A stretch of DNA of 23,703 nt from a virus: the IMG/VR virus record IMGVR_UViG_3300033997_000158, positions 1-23,703 of that record; one strand, given 5' to 3'. Under the pieces are notes generated by a model. The model did not search any database. It was not told the DNA's origin and saw nothing but the letters and a program-made list of their open reading frames with translations. Each line of letters opens with the position of its first letter. The first letter of the stretch is position 1. Position numbers and translations under genes: made by a program. Shown here piece by piece: positions 1 to 7,617 of the stretch.

Positions 1-1
1 A

Positions 2-490
2 CCGCGCAAGATTGACCTGAACAGCACCAGCACCAAGGCATCGCGTTACGGCCTGCAGGTGTACATGGTCGGCGTTACCAAGGCCAAAGACCTGTTGTTC
101 GAACGGCTCAAACTCACTGGCAGCGGCCCAGGCCGCATGCACGCATACAAAGGCGTGCGCGCGGACTACTTCGATCAGCTTCTGGCCGAGGTCAAGGCAC
201 CCAGCCGCAAGCATGGTGGCAAGAAGGTCTACCAGAAGAAGGCGGGCGCGGCCAACGAAGCGCTCGATTGCGAGGGCTACCAGATCCACCTGGCTCGCTA
301 CATGCGCCTGCACCTGAAATCGCCAAAGGAATGGGATGACATTGAGGCCGGCTTGATGCAGGCCGACCTGCTGGCCGAGGCGGACGAACAGGTGCCAGTG
401 ACCGCAGAGCCAAGTGCAACTCAACCCGCTGCTGCCAAGCCGGCAGTCAGCCTGGCCGACCTCGGCCGGATGATGAACGGAGACGACTGA
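2..490 (+). CDS. terL: Terminase large subunit, C-terminal part (lambda gpA family)
   Basis: Partial gene: the open frame enters from the left edge, and 162 residues plus the stop codon are visible. The stretch around VGVTKAKDLLFERLKL followed by PGRMHAYKGVRADYFDQLLAE is characteristic of the C-terminal nuclease end of the gpA/TerL family, which cuts concatemeric DNA and drives it into the prohead through the portal. After about residue 120 the tail is Ala/Pro/Glu-rich and low in complexity; in lambda the extreme C-terminus of gpA contacts the portal. The ATPase domain lies outside the window. The stop overlaps the next start (TGATG), and the order TerL, gpW, portal is that of lambda. A GTG at 60 is in frame, but upstream codons stay open and family-like, so it is not the true start. 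Confidence 0.88.
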   Translation, partial: PRKIDLNSTSTKASRYGLQVYMVGVTKAKDLLFERLKLTGSGPGRMHAYKGVRADYFDQLLAEVKAPSRKHGGKKVYQKKAGAANEALDCEGYQIHLARYMRLHLKSPKEWDDIEAGLMQADLLAEADEQVPVTAEPSATQPAAAKPAVSLADLGRMMNGDD

Positions 491-699
491 TGGCCACCCT
501 GCAGCAACTCAATGAGGCACGCGAAGCGCTGCACCTGCTCATCACTGGGCAGAGCACTGTTCGCGTGCAGCGTGACGGCAAGATGGTCGAGTTCACCCCG
601 GCCAATCGGCGCGACCTCGAAAATTACATTACCCAACTGGAGGGCCAGCTGGGCGTCGGCTCCCAAGCCCGTCGCCGGCCGGCACGCGTGATCGCATGA
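490..699 (+). CDS. gpW-like head-tail joining protein
   Basis: This 69-residue protein compares with 68 for lambda gpW. It starts MATLQQLNEAREALHLLITG, a helix, then has a short beta segment (VRVQRDGKMVEFTPAN) and a second helix (RRDLENYITQLEGQLG), which is the known alpha-beta-beta-alpha layout of gpW. gpW plugs the portal after DNA packaging and makes the platform for gpFII and tail attachment. The C-terminus is basic (QARRRPARVIA), as in the family, where this tail is needed for function. It sits in the lambda position between terminase and portal. Its start overlaps the terminase stop and its stop overlaps the portal ATG (ATGA), which suggests translational coupling. Confidence 0.88.
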   Translation: MATLQQLNEAREALHLLITGQSTVRVQRDGKMVEFTPANRRDLENYITQLEGQLGVGSQARRRPARVIA

Positions 700-2276
700 G
701 CAAGGTTCAGATCCTGGCGCCCAATGGGTTGCCAGCCCGCGAGCAGCTCAGTACCTGGCAGGGTGCCGGTGGTGGTTTCGGTGGCCAGCTGGAACGCTGG
801 CAGCCGCGCCTGCAGACGATTGACGCCGCGTTGCTGCCCAACCTCAAGCTGGGTAACGCGCGGGCTGAGGACGTAACCCGCAATAACGCTTTTGCCGCCA
901 ACGGCGTGCAGATGCACATCGATAACATCGTCGGCCACCTGTTCCGCCTCAGCTACAAGCCTCGTTGGCGTTTGCTCGGCATCACCGATGCTGACGCCCG
1001 CGCATTCGCGCAGGATGTCGAGGCCTGGTGGTTCGAATTTGCCGAGGATCCAGTCGGCTGCTGGCTCGATGTCGAGCGCAAGCGCACTGCCACCATGATG
1101 GTGCGTGAGGCTGTCGGTACGCACACCCGACTTGGCGAAGTCTCTGCCGCGGCTGAGTGGATCGAGCGACGCGGCACACCGATGCGGACGGCAGTGCGCA
1201 TGGTCAGCCCCAAGCGCATCGGCAACCCTGGAGATCGAGCCGACAGCGAAAATCTGCGTGCCGGCGTCGAGTTCGACCGCAATGGCGTAGCGATCGCCTA
1301 CCACATTCGGCAGCTCACCTCCGGTGGAATGGGGCTCGGTACCGGCTACGGCCGCGAGTGGCGGCGCGTCGAGCGTGAGGCGGCCAACGGGCGCATCAAG
1401 TTCATTCACGTGTTCGAGCCCAGCGAGGACGGCCAGGCCCGTGGGGCCAATCAGTTTCTCACGGTGCTGGAGCAGAGCCACATGCTGCCCAAGCTGCAGC
1501 ACACCAAGCTGCAGAATGCCATCGTGAACGCCATGTACGCGGCGACCATCGAGAGTGAGCTCGGCAACGAGGCCGCCTTGGAACTGATCGGTGCTGGTGA
1601 GGAAAGTGTCACCAAGATCGCCCAATACATGATGGCGGTGAACAGTTTCAACAGCGGCAGCAAGCTGGCCCTGAATGGCGTGAAGATTCCGCACCTGTGG
1701 CCAGGCGAGAAGCTGCATCTGCAGACCAGTGGCAACGTCGATAACGGCTATGCCGACTTCGAGGCGAGCATCCTGCGCTGGATGGCGGCGGGGCTGAACC
1801 TGCCTTACGAGCCATTCGCCCGCGACTACCGGCAGAGCACTTACAGCAGCGCACGCGCTTCGATGATGGAGGGCTGGCGCTACTACATGGGGCGTCGCAA
1901 GGTGATCGCCTCGCGCTTCGCCACGCACCTGTTCGTGCTGGCCTTCGAGGAAGCGCTGCAGCGTCGACTGTTGACGCTGCCGCGCAAAGCCAGTCGTGGC
2001 TTTTACGAGGCTCGCGCCTCGTGGTGCAACTGCGACTGGATCGGCGCCGGGCGCCTGGCCATCGACGGGCTCAAGGAAGTGAAGGAAGCGGTGCTGCGCA
2101 TCGAGTCCGGCCTGAGCACCTACGAGAAGGAGCTCGCCCTGCTGGGTGAGGACTATCAAGAAACCTTCGCGCAACAGGTGCGCGAAATGAACGAGCGCCG
2201 CGAGGCCGGGCTACCCCCGCCGAGCTGGATGCGTACCCAGGAACTGGCGCCGGATCAGACCGAGCCGACCGAATAG
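696..2276 (+). CDS. Portal protein (lambda gpB family)
   Basis: The protein has 526 residues, near the 533 of lambda gpB. Recognisable family features are an N-terminal stretch with many charged and aromatic residues and the segment NAFAANGVQMHIDNIVG at about residues 63-80. The central region has EWRRVEREAANGRIKFIHVFEP and GANQFLTVLEQ, and the clip/crown-side stretch has AGLNLPYEPFARDYRQSTYSSARA. Twelve copies would form the ring at one capsid vertex through which DNA enters and leaves. In lambda the portal protein is also processed by the gpC protease. It overlaps gpW upstream and ends 8 bases before the protease gene. A 516-aa open frame on the opposite strand is a composition shadow and is not annotated. 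Confidence 0.9.
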   Translation: MSKVQILAPNGLPAREQLSTWQGAGGGFGGQLERWQPRLQTIDAALLPNLKLGNARAEDVTRNNAFAANGVQMHIDNIVGHLFRLSYKPRWRLLGITDADARAFAQDVEAWWFEFAEDPVGCWLDVERKRTATMMVREAVGTHTRLGEVSAAAEWIERRGTPMRTAVRMVSPKRIGNPGDRADSENLRAGVEFDRNGVAIAYHIRQLTSGGMGLGTGYGREWRRVEREAANGRIKFIHVFEPSEDGQARGANQFLTVLEQSHMLPKLQHTKLQNAIVNAMYAATIESELGNEAALELIGAGEESVTKIAQYMMAVNSFNSGSKLALNGVKIPHLWPGEKLHLQTSGNVDNGYADFEASILRWMAAGLNLPYEPFARDYRQSTYSSARASMMEGWRYYMGRRKVIASRFATHLFVLAFEEALQRRLLTLPRKASRGFYEARASWCNCDWIGAGRLAIDGLKEVKEAVLRIESGLSTYEKELALLGEDYQETFAQQVREMNERREAGLPPPSWMRTQELAPDQTEPTE

Positions 2277-2284
2277 GGCACACC

Positions 2285-3601
2285 ATGAACTATCCGCAAA
2301 TCGCCAGCCGGGTGCTGAACACACCCCTGTTGCTGGAGCCTGCCTATGCGCGCGTGTTCTTCAGCGCGCTGGGCAGTCGGCTGAACATCGCCGAGCTGAA
2401 GGACGAGCAAGGCGCCATCGACATGGGCCAAAAGCTGCGCGTGGATGCCCGCACCTACAACAAGACGCGGGTCAACAGCTGGGGCATTGAAGAGGTGCTG
2501 TTCCAGGTGGTGGACGGCATCGCACTGCTGGATGTGAAAGGCACCCTGGCCCACAAGTCCGGCTACCTCAAGCCGTACAGCGGCATGACCGGCTATGACG
2601 GCATCATCAACCGCTTCGCGATGATGCTGGCCGAGAGCGACGTCAAGGGCGTGCTGATGGACATGCACACGCCAGGCGGCGAGGTGTCCGGCTGTTTCGA
2701 CACCGCCGACCGTCTTCGTCAGATGGCACAGCAAGCCGGCAAGCCGCTGTGGGCCATGGCTTGCGACTCGGCTTGTTCCGCGGGCATGGCCCTGGCCAGC
2801 GCTGCTGACCGGCGCTTGATCACACAGACCGGCTACGTCGGCTCGGTCGGTGTGGTGATGGCCCACGCCAGTTACGAGAACTACCTGGAGCAGGAGGGCA
2901 TCAAGGTCACGCTCATTCACTCCGGGGCGCGCAAGGTCGACGGCAACCCCTACGAGGACCTGCCAGAGGAAGTGCTGAGCCGCTTCCAGAGCGATACCGA
3001 CGCGCTACGCCAACAGTTCGCCGAACTGGTCGCCCGCAACCTGGGTATTTCCAGTGAAGCGGTGCTGGCCACCGAAGCCGCGGTGTTCCGTGGCCAGGCG
3101 GCAATCGATGTCGGCTTCGCCGATGCCTTGGTTAACGGTCATGAGGCCGTCGCCGAGTTTTCTGAATACCTGTCCACCCCGGGCAGGGTGACAACCCTAG
3201 GAGTCAAACGCATGGCTGGAGATACCCCCGCGCCGACTGCCGAAGCTGCACCGCCTGCCCAGGCGTCCAGCCCGGCCCCGGCCACCACCGACACCGCTGC
3301 AACCGCCAGTGCCGAGCGCACGCGCGTGCAGGGCATTCTGCACCACGCCGAAGCCGAAGGCCGCGGCAAGCTCGCCAACCACCTGGCTTTCAACACCTCG
3401 ATGTCTGTCGAGGATGCCGGCGCGATGTTGGCAGCTGCTGAGAAAGAGCAGGGCGCCACACTCGATGCCAGCACCGCGCTGGACAAGATGATGGCCAACG
3501 AAGAACAGCCGAACCTCACCTCTGGTGGCGGTGACGCAAAACCCAACCAAGCCCAAGCCATTGTCGGCAACTGGGCCAAAGCCACGGGAGCGAAAGTCTG
3601 A
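2285..3601 (+). CDS. Head maturation protease of the S49 family, fused to scaffold (lambda gpC-like)
   Basis: This 438-residue protein matches lambda gpC (439) in length and position. Residues about 75-290 are a S49/SppA-type fold with VKGVLMDMHTPGGEVSG and then ACDSACSAGMALASAAD. Ser165 in CSAG and Lys217 in HSGARKVDGNPY are the likely Ser-Lys dyad, spaced as expected for this family. The C-terminal part after about residue 300 is rich in Ala, Pro, Glu and Thr and is the scaffold region. The protease clears the scaffold and trims portal and other head proteins in the prohead. A strong internal ribosome binding site and start (next entry) would yield the scaffold alone. The stop overlaps the decoration-protein start. 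Confidence 0.9.
   Translation: MNYPQIASRVLNTPLLLEPAYARVFFSALGSRLNIAELKDEQGAIDMGQKLRVDARTYNKTRVNSWGIEEVLFQVVDGIALLDVKGTLAHKSGYLKPYSGMTGYDGIINRFAMMLAESDVKGVLMDMHTPGGEVSGCFDTADRLRQMAQQAGKPLWAMACDSACSAGMALASAADRRLITQTGYVGSVGVVMAHASYENYLEQEGIKVTLIHSGARKVDGNPYEDLPEEVLSRFQSDTDALRQQFAELVARNLGISSEAVLATEAAVFRGQAAIDVGFADALVNGHEAVAEFSEYLSTPGRVTTLGVKRMAGDTPAPTAEAAPPAQASSPAPATTDTAATASAERTRVQGILHHAEAEGRGKLANHLAFNTSMSVEDAGAMLAAAEKEQGATLDASTALDKMMANEEQPNLTSGGGDAKPNQAQAIVGNWAKATGAKV
3212..3601 (+). CDS. Internal in-frame start: Nu3-like capsid scaffold protein
   Basis: An AGGAG at 3199-3203 lies 8 bases before an in-frame ATG at 3212, inside the protease gene. Translation from it gives 129 residues beginning MAGDTPAPTAEAAPP, low in complexity at first and then helical (RTRVQGILHHAEAEGRGKLA and onward). 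Lambda makes its scaffold Nu3 in exactly this way, from an in-frame start in the 3' part of gene C, giving a protein of about 130 residues. The scaffold guides capsid assembly and is removed by the protease. The ribosome binding site and start are read directly from the sequence; the function follows from the family. Whether both products are made is inference. Confidence 0.75.
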   Translation: MAGDTPAPTAEAAPPAQASSPAPATTDTAATASAERTRVQGILHHAEAEGRGKLANHLAFNTSMSVEDAGAMLAAAEKEQGATLDASTALDKMMANEEQPNLTSGGGDAKPNQAQAIVGNWAKATGAKV

Positions 3602-3951
3602 TGGCCACCGTACAACAGCCCGTCGATAACTGGGTGACCGGTTCCGACTCGTACCAGACCACGTTGGTGACGATCCTTTCTGGCCAGAACCTGCCCGAGA
3701 AGAAGCCGCTTGGCGTGGTAACTGCCAGCGGCAAAGTCGTTGCCTGGGACCCAGCCGGCGATGACGGCCGTGAAGTGGCCGTTTACATCACCGCCTACGC
3801 GGTCGATGCCACTGGCGGCGACCAGCAGGCGCAGGTGATCAAAACCGGCACCTTCAACCCCGAGCAAGTCGTTTGGCCTGTCGGCACCACTGACGCGCAG
3901 AAGCTGGGCGCTTTCGTCGGTACGCCGATCAGCCTGCAGCTGCCGGTTTAA
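3601..3951 (+). CDS. Head decoration protein (lambda gpD family)
   Basis: This protein has 116 residues, compared with 110 in lambda gpD, and lies between protease/scaffold and major capsid protein as in lambda. Visible family features are a flexible N-terminus (NWVTGSDSYQTTLVTILSGQNLPE), then KPLGVVTASGKVVAWDPAGDDGREVAVYI, a central beta-tulip segment with the usual conversion of decoration-family sequence, and a C-terminal part ending TDAQKLGAFVGTPISLQL. Trimers of this family bind the expanded capsid at three-fold sites and stabilise it against internal DNA pressure. The start overlaps the protease stop (TGATG). An intrinsic terminator follows directly downstream. Confidence 0.88.
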   Translation: MATVQQPVDNWVTGSDSYQTTLVTILSGQNLPEKKPLGVVTASGKVVAWDPAGDDGREVAVYITAYAVDATGGDQQAQVIKTGTFNPEQVVWPVGTTDAQKLGAFVGTPISLQLPV

Positions 3952-3972
3952 CGGCAACCATCCAATCCCATC

Positions 3973-3995
3973 AGGGCCGCTACAGCGGCCTTTTT
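3973..3995 (+). terminator. Intrinsic terminator between decoration and major capsid genes
   Basis: GGCCGC (3975-3980), loop TACA, GCGGCC (3985-3990), then TTTTT. The stem can extend by a G-T and an A-T pair. It lies in the 62-base gap before the capsid gene, so late transcription must read through it or it trims messages. Confidence 0.75.
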
Positions 3996-4013
3996 CATTT
4001 CAGGAGACTGAAC

Positions 4014-5039
4014 ATGGCCGCTGGCTACGATACGACCACCCTGCTGGGTGTGAAGGAACTTCTGCCGAAGTTCACCCCGCTGTTCCTGCAGATGTTCTTC
4101 CCGACTGCTGCCACCTTCGACACCGAAGAAGTGGCCTTCGACAAAATCAAGAAGGATCGCCGCCTGGCGCCCTTCGTTTCTCCGCTGGTATCCGGTCGCC
4201 CGCGCCGTGAGCGTGGCGGCTTCCTCACCACGCTCAAGCCGGCCTACATCAAGGAAACCGATGTTGTGCGCCCGACCCGCTTGCTCAAACGTCGCCTGGG
4301 CGAAGCGCTGAACGGCGAAATGAGCATCGCCCAACGTCATGACGCCGTCGTGGCGGACATCCTCGTCGAGCAGGAGGAAAACATCGTCGCCCGCGAAGAG
4401 TGGATGGCGGTGCAGGCCGTCCTCTACGGCAAGGTCGTCATGGAAGGCCCTGACCATCCGCCGGTCGAGGTCGACTACGGTCGCAACCCGGACAACCAAA
4501 TCGTCCTGGCTGGTGCCGCGAAGTGGGACACCGTAGACCCGGAAACCTACGACCCCACCGACGACATCGAGGACTGGGCGGCGCTCACCACCGGTTCTGC
4601 TGGTGTGCTGATGATGGGTAAAGGTGCCTGGCGTCTGTTCTCCCGCTTCAAGGCGGTGAAGGAGAAGCTCGACACCCGCCGTGGCAGCACCAGCCAACTG
4701 GAGCTCGGCCCGCAGCTGGAGAAGGAAGTCATGCGCAAGGGCTTCTACGGTGAGTACGAAATCATCGTCTACACCGGCAAGTACACCAACGACGAAGGGC
4801 AGAAGACCAACTTCATGCCCGAGTACGGTGTACTGGTGGCGCCTGCCATGGCAGACAACGTGATGGCCTACGGCGGCATTCAGGATGCCAAGGCAAACGC
4901 CAATGGCATCGCTGCGGCCGAGCGCTACCCGTCCAACTGGTTCACCGACAACCCCAGTGTCGAGTGGCTGCAAACGCAGACCGCTCCGGTACCGGTGCTG
5001 TTCGACGCCGACGAGTTCACCTTCGTCCTGGTCGCCTGA
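4014..5039 (+). CDS. Major capsid protein (lambda gpE family)
   Basis: The protein has 341 residues, the same length as lambda gpE. Family features are the N-terminal segment KFTPLFLQMFFPTAATFDTEEVAFDKI, the central RRERGGFLTTLKPAYIKETDVV, a long helix with RHDAVVADILVEQEENIVAREEWMAVQ, and the C-terminal IIVYTGKYTNDEGQKTNFMPEYGVLV followed by ERYPSNWFTDNPSVEWLQTQTAPVPV. It would adopt the HK97 fold and build the icosahedral shell. A good ribosome binding site (AGGAG) precedes the ATG. It is the only head gene here preceded by its own terminator and a fresh ribosome binding site, which fits the need for several hundred copies. Confidence 0.93.
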   Translation: MAAGYDTTTLLGVKELLPKFTPLFLQMFFPTAATFDTEEVAFDKIKKDRRLAPFVSPLVSGRPRRERGGFLTTLKPAYIKETDVVRPTRLLKRRLGEALNGEMSIAQRHDAVVADILVEQEENIVAREEWMAVQAVLYGKVVMEGPDHPPVEVDYGRNPDNQIVLAGAAKWDTVDPETYDPTDDIEDWAALTTGSAGVLMMGKGAWRLFSRFKAVKEKLDTRRGSTSQLELGPQLEKEVMRKGFYGEYEIIVYTGKYTNDEGQKTNFMPEYGVLVAPAMADNVMAYGGIQDAKANANGIAAAERYPSNWFTDNPSVEWLQTQTAPVPVLFDADEFTFVLVA

Positions 5040-5043
5040 TCAG

Positions 5044-5075
5044 GCCTCAGCCACTGAGGCGCGCACCCGCGCGCC
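5044..5075 (+). other. Two adjacent, overlapping hairpins after the capsid gene
   Basis: Hairpin one is GCCTCAG (5044-5050), loop CCA, CTGAGGC (5054-5060). Hairpin two is GGCGCGC (5058-5064), loop ACCC, GCGCGCC (5069-5075). They share bases 5058-5060, so they compete at their junction. No T-run follows, so neither is a standard terminator. A 3' stabiliser of the capsid message or a processing site is possible; this is inference. Confidence 0.5.
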
Positions 5076-5090
5076 TGCAGGAGAAAGCAC

Positions 5091-5327
5091 ATGGCAAAGC
5101 AATACATCGTGAAAACCACCATCCATGGCATCCCCAAGGCGGGTGGCAAGAAGGTCGTCATCAAAAGCTCGCCCGAGCCGCAGGACGTGCCGGCAGCTTT
5201 GGTGAAAGAGCTGCTCGATCGCGGCGTGATCGAAGAGGTCGGCGCAACCGCGAAAGCCAAGACCGATGCTGACAACACCCAGCAGGATGGCGCCGGCGGC
5301 ACCGGCGCCGAAAACTCGGGCGACTGA
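5091..5327 (+). CDS. Small protein in the gpFI position
   Basis: A 78-residue protein directly after the capsid gene, in the place of lambda FI (a packaging helper). Residues 1-47 form a small domain: beta strands YIVKTTIHGI and KKVVIKSSPEPQDVP, then a helix AALVKELLDRGVIEEVG. The remainder is a polar, Gly- and Asp-rich tail (TDADNTQQDGAGGTGAENSGD). The last helix before a GVIEE turn recalls the DUF7210-type small domain seen again in the gene at 6674, so the two may share a fold. A ribosome binding site (CAGGAGAAAG) precedes the ATG. No precise function can be given; a structural or assembly role is inferred from position. Confidence 0.72.
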   Translation: MAKQYIVKTTIHGIPKAGGKKVVIKSSPEPQDVPAALVKELLDRGVIEEVGATAKAKTDADNTQQDGAGGTGAENSGD

Positions 5328-5329
5328 CC

Positions 5330-5656
5330 ATGAGCAGCGACTTCGACCGACTCATGCGGCGTGCTGACGACAGCCTCTTCCGCGTGTTCGGGGAGGATCG
5401 CTGCCAAGGCAAACCCACCTACACGCCACCCAACGGCGCCACGCAATGCTGCGAGGTGATGCTGGGGCGCGACGTAGCGGTGACCGGCGCCGACGGCATG
5501 TTTCGCTCGGTGAAGATTGTCGCCTCATTGCGTACCCACCAGGTGCGCGGCAAGCGCGGCGGGCTGCTGGAGCTGGCCGAAGGCCGGTTCAAGCTGCATG
5601 ACTTCATCGACACTGACGGCATTGTCGAGCGCTGGGAGCTGCTGGAGGTGACCTGA
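5330..5656 (+). CDS. Head-tail attachment protein (gpFII-like position)
   Basis: The protein has 108 residues (lambda gpFII has 117). It starts MSSDFDRLMRRADDSLFRVFGED, a helix, and continues as a small beta-rich domain ending FKLHDFIDTDGIVERWELLEV. Small proteins of this form sit between capsid and minor tail genes in lambda-like phages; gpFII binds gpW on the head and provides the surface for the tail. Assignment rests on size, the typical N- and C-terminal segments and gene order. It begins 2 bases after the preceding stop and overlaps the next start by one base (TGATG). Confidence 0.75.
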   Translation: MSSDFDRLMRRADDSLFRVFGEDRCQGKPTYTPPNGATQCCEVMLGRDVAVTGADGMFRSVKIVASLRTHQVRGKRGGLLELAEGRFKLHDFIDTDGIVERWELLEVT

Positions 5657-6216
5657 TGGCCGGCTATGACAGCGTGCGGGTCGAGTTCCGTGGTGATGCC
5701 ACCCGCTTTGATGCCGCGCCGGACAAACTTCGGCGTGCCATCCAGCTGGCACTCAACACCGTGGGTCGCAGCACGCGCACCCAGAGTTGGCGCGAGATCC
5801 GCGACGAGATCAACCTCAAGCCCAGCTACATCCAGAGGGAAGTCAACTTCATACCCGCTACGCCGGAAGACCTGCGCGTGATCATCTACGCCCGCTCACG
5901 CGGCGTAACGCTCAGCCAGTTCCCGCACCGCCAGCTGTGGCGGCAAGGGAAGAACGGCAAGCGCGTAGCGGCCGGGGTGCGGGTGGATGTTGGCAAAGGC
6001 TGGACGGAGCTGAACGAGGGCGCCTTCATCGCACCGATTGGCCCCAAAGGCGGGTTGATTGCCGAGCGTATCGGCAAGCCCCGGTTGCCGCTGGCCGTGC
6101 TGCACGGGCCGTCGCCCTCGCAAGTGCTCAACACCAAGCTCGAAGACATCGGCGCCGACGCCGAGCGCAAGCTCGAGGCCGAGACCGAACGCCAACTGAG
6201 GCGGATTGACCTATGA
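5656..6216 (+). CDS. Minor tail protein Z-like (tail completion)
   Basis: The protein has 186 residues, compared with 192 for lambda gpZ. It starts with VRVEFRGDATRFDAAPDKLRRAIQLALN, then RSTRTQSWREIRDEINLKPSYIQREV, which are typical of the GPZ family, and a middle part with SQFPHRQLWRQGKNGKRVAAGVRV. The C-terminus is helical and charged. In lambda, gpZ acts late in tail completion and is needed for correct DNA positioning and infectivity. It is flanked by an FII-like gene and a tail-terminator candidate, as in lambda. The stop overlaps the next ATG by four bases (ATGA). Confidence 0.85.
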   Translation: MAGYDSVRVEFRGDATRFDAAPDKLRRAIQLALNTVGRSTRTQSWREIRDEINLKPSYIQREVNFIPATPEDLRVIIYARSRGVTLSQFPHRQLWRQGKNGKRVAAGVRVDVGKGWTELNEGAFIAPIGPKGGLIAERIGKPRLPLAVLHGPSPSQVLNTKLEDIGADAERKLEAETERQLRRIDL

Positions 6217-6677
6217 CCAACCCCATCAAGCAGGCGGACCAGGCCCTGGTCGACCGCCTCGGGCAGATCACGCCCGCCAATGGCTACCTGACCGACGCCG
6301 GCACGCGCATCAAGGAAGGCTGGCTCAGCGACCTGATGCAGAGCGATGACCTGGTGTTTCCCTTCATCGCCCTGCAGCCCGGCCTTTATGTGCCGGGCGA
6401 CGACGCGGGTGATGCGCGTGAGATTCGCATCGGGCGTCGGTTGGTCGGGGCAGTGCAGGCTGGCGAGAACTACCGCGCGCTGCTGGAGGAGCTGTATTGC
6501 GACATCGCCCGCTGCGTGATGGTCGGCGGCGGCACGCCCAACCCGTGGGGTCGGCCTGGCCCGTACAGGGTCAGCTTCGAACCCACCCAGTTGTTCCCCC
6601 CTGGTGACGGCCTGGCAGCCGGCACCCTGTTGTTCCCCCTGCAACTTCACATCGTCATCAGAGGTAGTGACACATGA
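6213..6677 (+). CDS. Tail terminator protein candidate (gpU position)
   Basis: The protein has 154 residues (lambda gpU has 131). An N-terminal helix (PIKQADQALVDRLGQI) is followed by strand-rich sequence, the segment ENYRALLEELYCDIARCVM in the middle, and a terminal strand pair with AAGTLLFPLQLHIVIRG. This alpha/beta arrangement with a closing strand fits the tail-terminator fold that caps the tube and fixes tail length. The evidence is gene order between Z-like and tube genes plus secondary structure; sequence identity to gpU itself is not obvious. Start and stop overlap both neighbours by four bases. Confidence 0.65.
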   Translation: MTNPIKQADQALVDRLGQITPANGYLTDAGTRIKEGWLSDLMQSDDLVFPFIALQPGLYVPGDDAGDAREIRIGRRLVGAVQAGENYRALLEELYCDIARCVMVGGGTPNPWGRPGPYRVSFEPTQLFPPGDGLAAGTLLFPLQLHIVIRGSDT

Positions 6678-6862
6678 GCAAGAGCAAAGCGGCCGACCCC
6701 GGCCAGGTGGAGAAGGTCGAGGTTACCCTCGCCAAGCCCCACACCCATGGCCGTCAGCGCTTGAAGGCTGGCGACAAAATCAAAGTAACCGCTGAACAGA
6801 AGGTCTGGCTGGAAAAGCAGGGCGTGGTCGGCGGCCAGCAGGAGGAAGTGACCAATGGCTGA
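6674..6862 (+). CDS. Small DUF7210-like protein
   Basis: A 62-residue protein with VEVTLAKPHTHGRQRLKAGDKIKV followed by TAEQKVWLEKQGVVGG. The pattern strand, PHTH, K-x-G-D-x-I-x-V, then a helix ending at a G-V turn is typical of small phage proteins grouped as DUF7210, usually found near head-tail and tail-tube genes. Function is unknown. It overlaps the gene before by four bases and the tail tube by eight, so its translation is likely coupled to both. It resembles the first half of the protein at 5091-5327. Confidence 0.72.
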   Translation: MSKSKAADPGQVEKVEVTLAKPHTHGRQRLKAGDKIKVTAEQKVWLEKQGVVGGQQEEVTNG

Positions 6863-7598
6863 TATCCGTGGCGCCTTTCTCGGCGTAGGCAAGCAATACA
6901 TCGAGGATCTGGACGATCCGAAGGGCCTGATCTTCATCGGTAACTGCAACAGCCTGAACTACCAGGCCGAGACGCAGGATATCGAAGAGCAGGACTACAC
7001 CACCCCTGGTGGTGGCCTCGATGCCTCGGTGCAGCGCATCAGTTCGCTGACGGTCACCTACAACGCTCGCCATTTCAAAGCGGCGAACATGGCGCGTGCG
7101 CTGTTCGGTAGCAGCGAGGACGTTGCCGCTGGCACCGTGACCGCCGAGCCGCACAAGGCTTACCCGGGCGCGCTGCTGATGCTGGCTAACCCCGGCGCCA
7201 CCAACGTGGTGATCACCCCGGGAGCGGGCGGGGCTGCGCTGGTGCTCGATACCGACTACACCATCGACCCGGCTGGCTTCCCGGTCATCACCGAGGGCGG
7301 CGCGGTCACCGATGCGGGTGTGGATGTCGAGGTGGACTACTCGTACGCCAAGCACGCCACCATCCAGGCGCTTGTTCGCTCCGGCAAGCGTTACCGCCAC
7401 GTGTTCGTTGGCCTGAACGAAGCGCGCAGCGGCAAACCGGTGGTGATCGAGTGCTACCGCGTCAACCACTCGCCTGCCAGCCTGAGCTTCATCGGTGATG
7501 AGTTCCAGGGCATGGAGTTCACCGCCAAGGTGGAAAAGGACGCCACCAAGGTCGGCACCGGTCTATCGCAATACATGGTGATCAAGGACGTGGAGTGA
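6855..7598 (+). CDS. Major tail tube protein (gpV position)
   Basis: The protein has 247 residues (lambda gpV has 246). The N-terminal half opens MADIRGAFLGVGKQYIEDLD, then has the tube-type motif FIGNCNSLNYQAETQDIEEQDY followed by a Gly-rich loop and SLTVTYNARHF. A middle region of about residues 105-160 (PGATNVVITPGAGGAALVLDTDY) looks like an inserted beta domain, and the C-terminal part (KRYRHVFVGLNEARSGKPVVIE, then FQGMEFTAKVEKD) closes the tube fold. Hexamers would stack to form the flexible tail. In lambda the next genes are the chaperones G/T; here a 3.1-kb cassette intervenes, with its first gene converging on this one 19 bases away and no clear terminator between them. Confidence 0.85.
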   Translation: MADIRGAFLGVGKQYIEDLDDPKGLIFIGNCNSLNYQAETQDIEEQDYTTPGGGLDASVQRISSLTVTYNARHFKAANMARALFGSSEDVAAGTVTAEPHKAYPGALLMLANPGATNVVITPGAGGAALVLDTDYTIDPAGFPVITEGGAVTDAGVDVEVDYSYAKHATIQALVRSGKRYRHVFVGLNEARSGKPVVIECYRVNHSPASLSFIGDEFQGMEFTAKVEKDATKVGTGLSQYMVIKDVE

Positions 7599-7617
7599 GG
7601 TGGTGGCCAGGGATGGC

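Noticed and set aside
624-2174. A 516-codon open frame on the minus strand across the portal gene
   Set aside because: It mirrors a high-G+C gene that is clearly the portal, has no family-like segment and no ribosome binding site, and fits the usual antisense shadow effect.
3948-4973. A 341-codon minus-strand open frame across the major capsid gene
   Set aside because: The plus-strand frame is a certain capsid protein of the lambda length; the antisense frame has no recognisable content.
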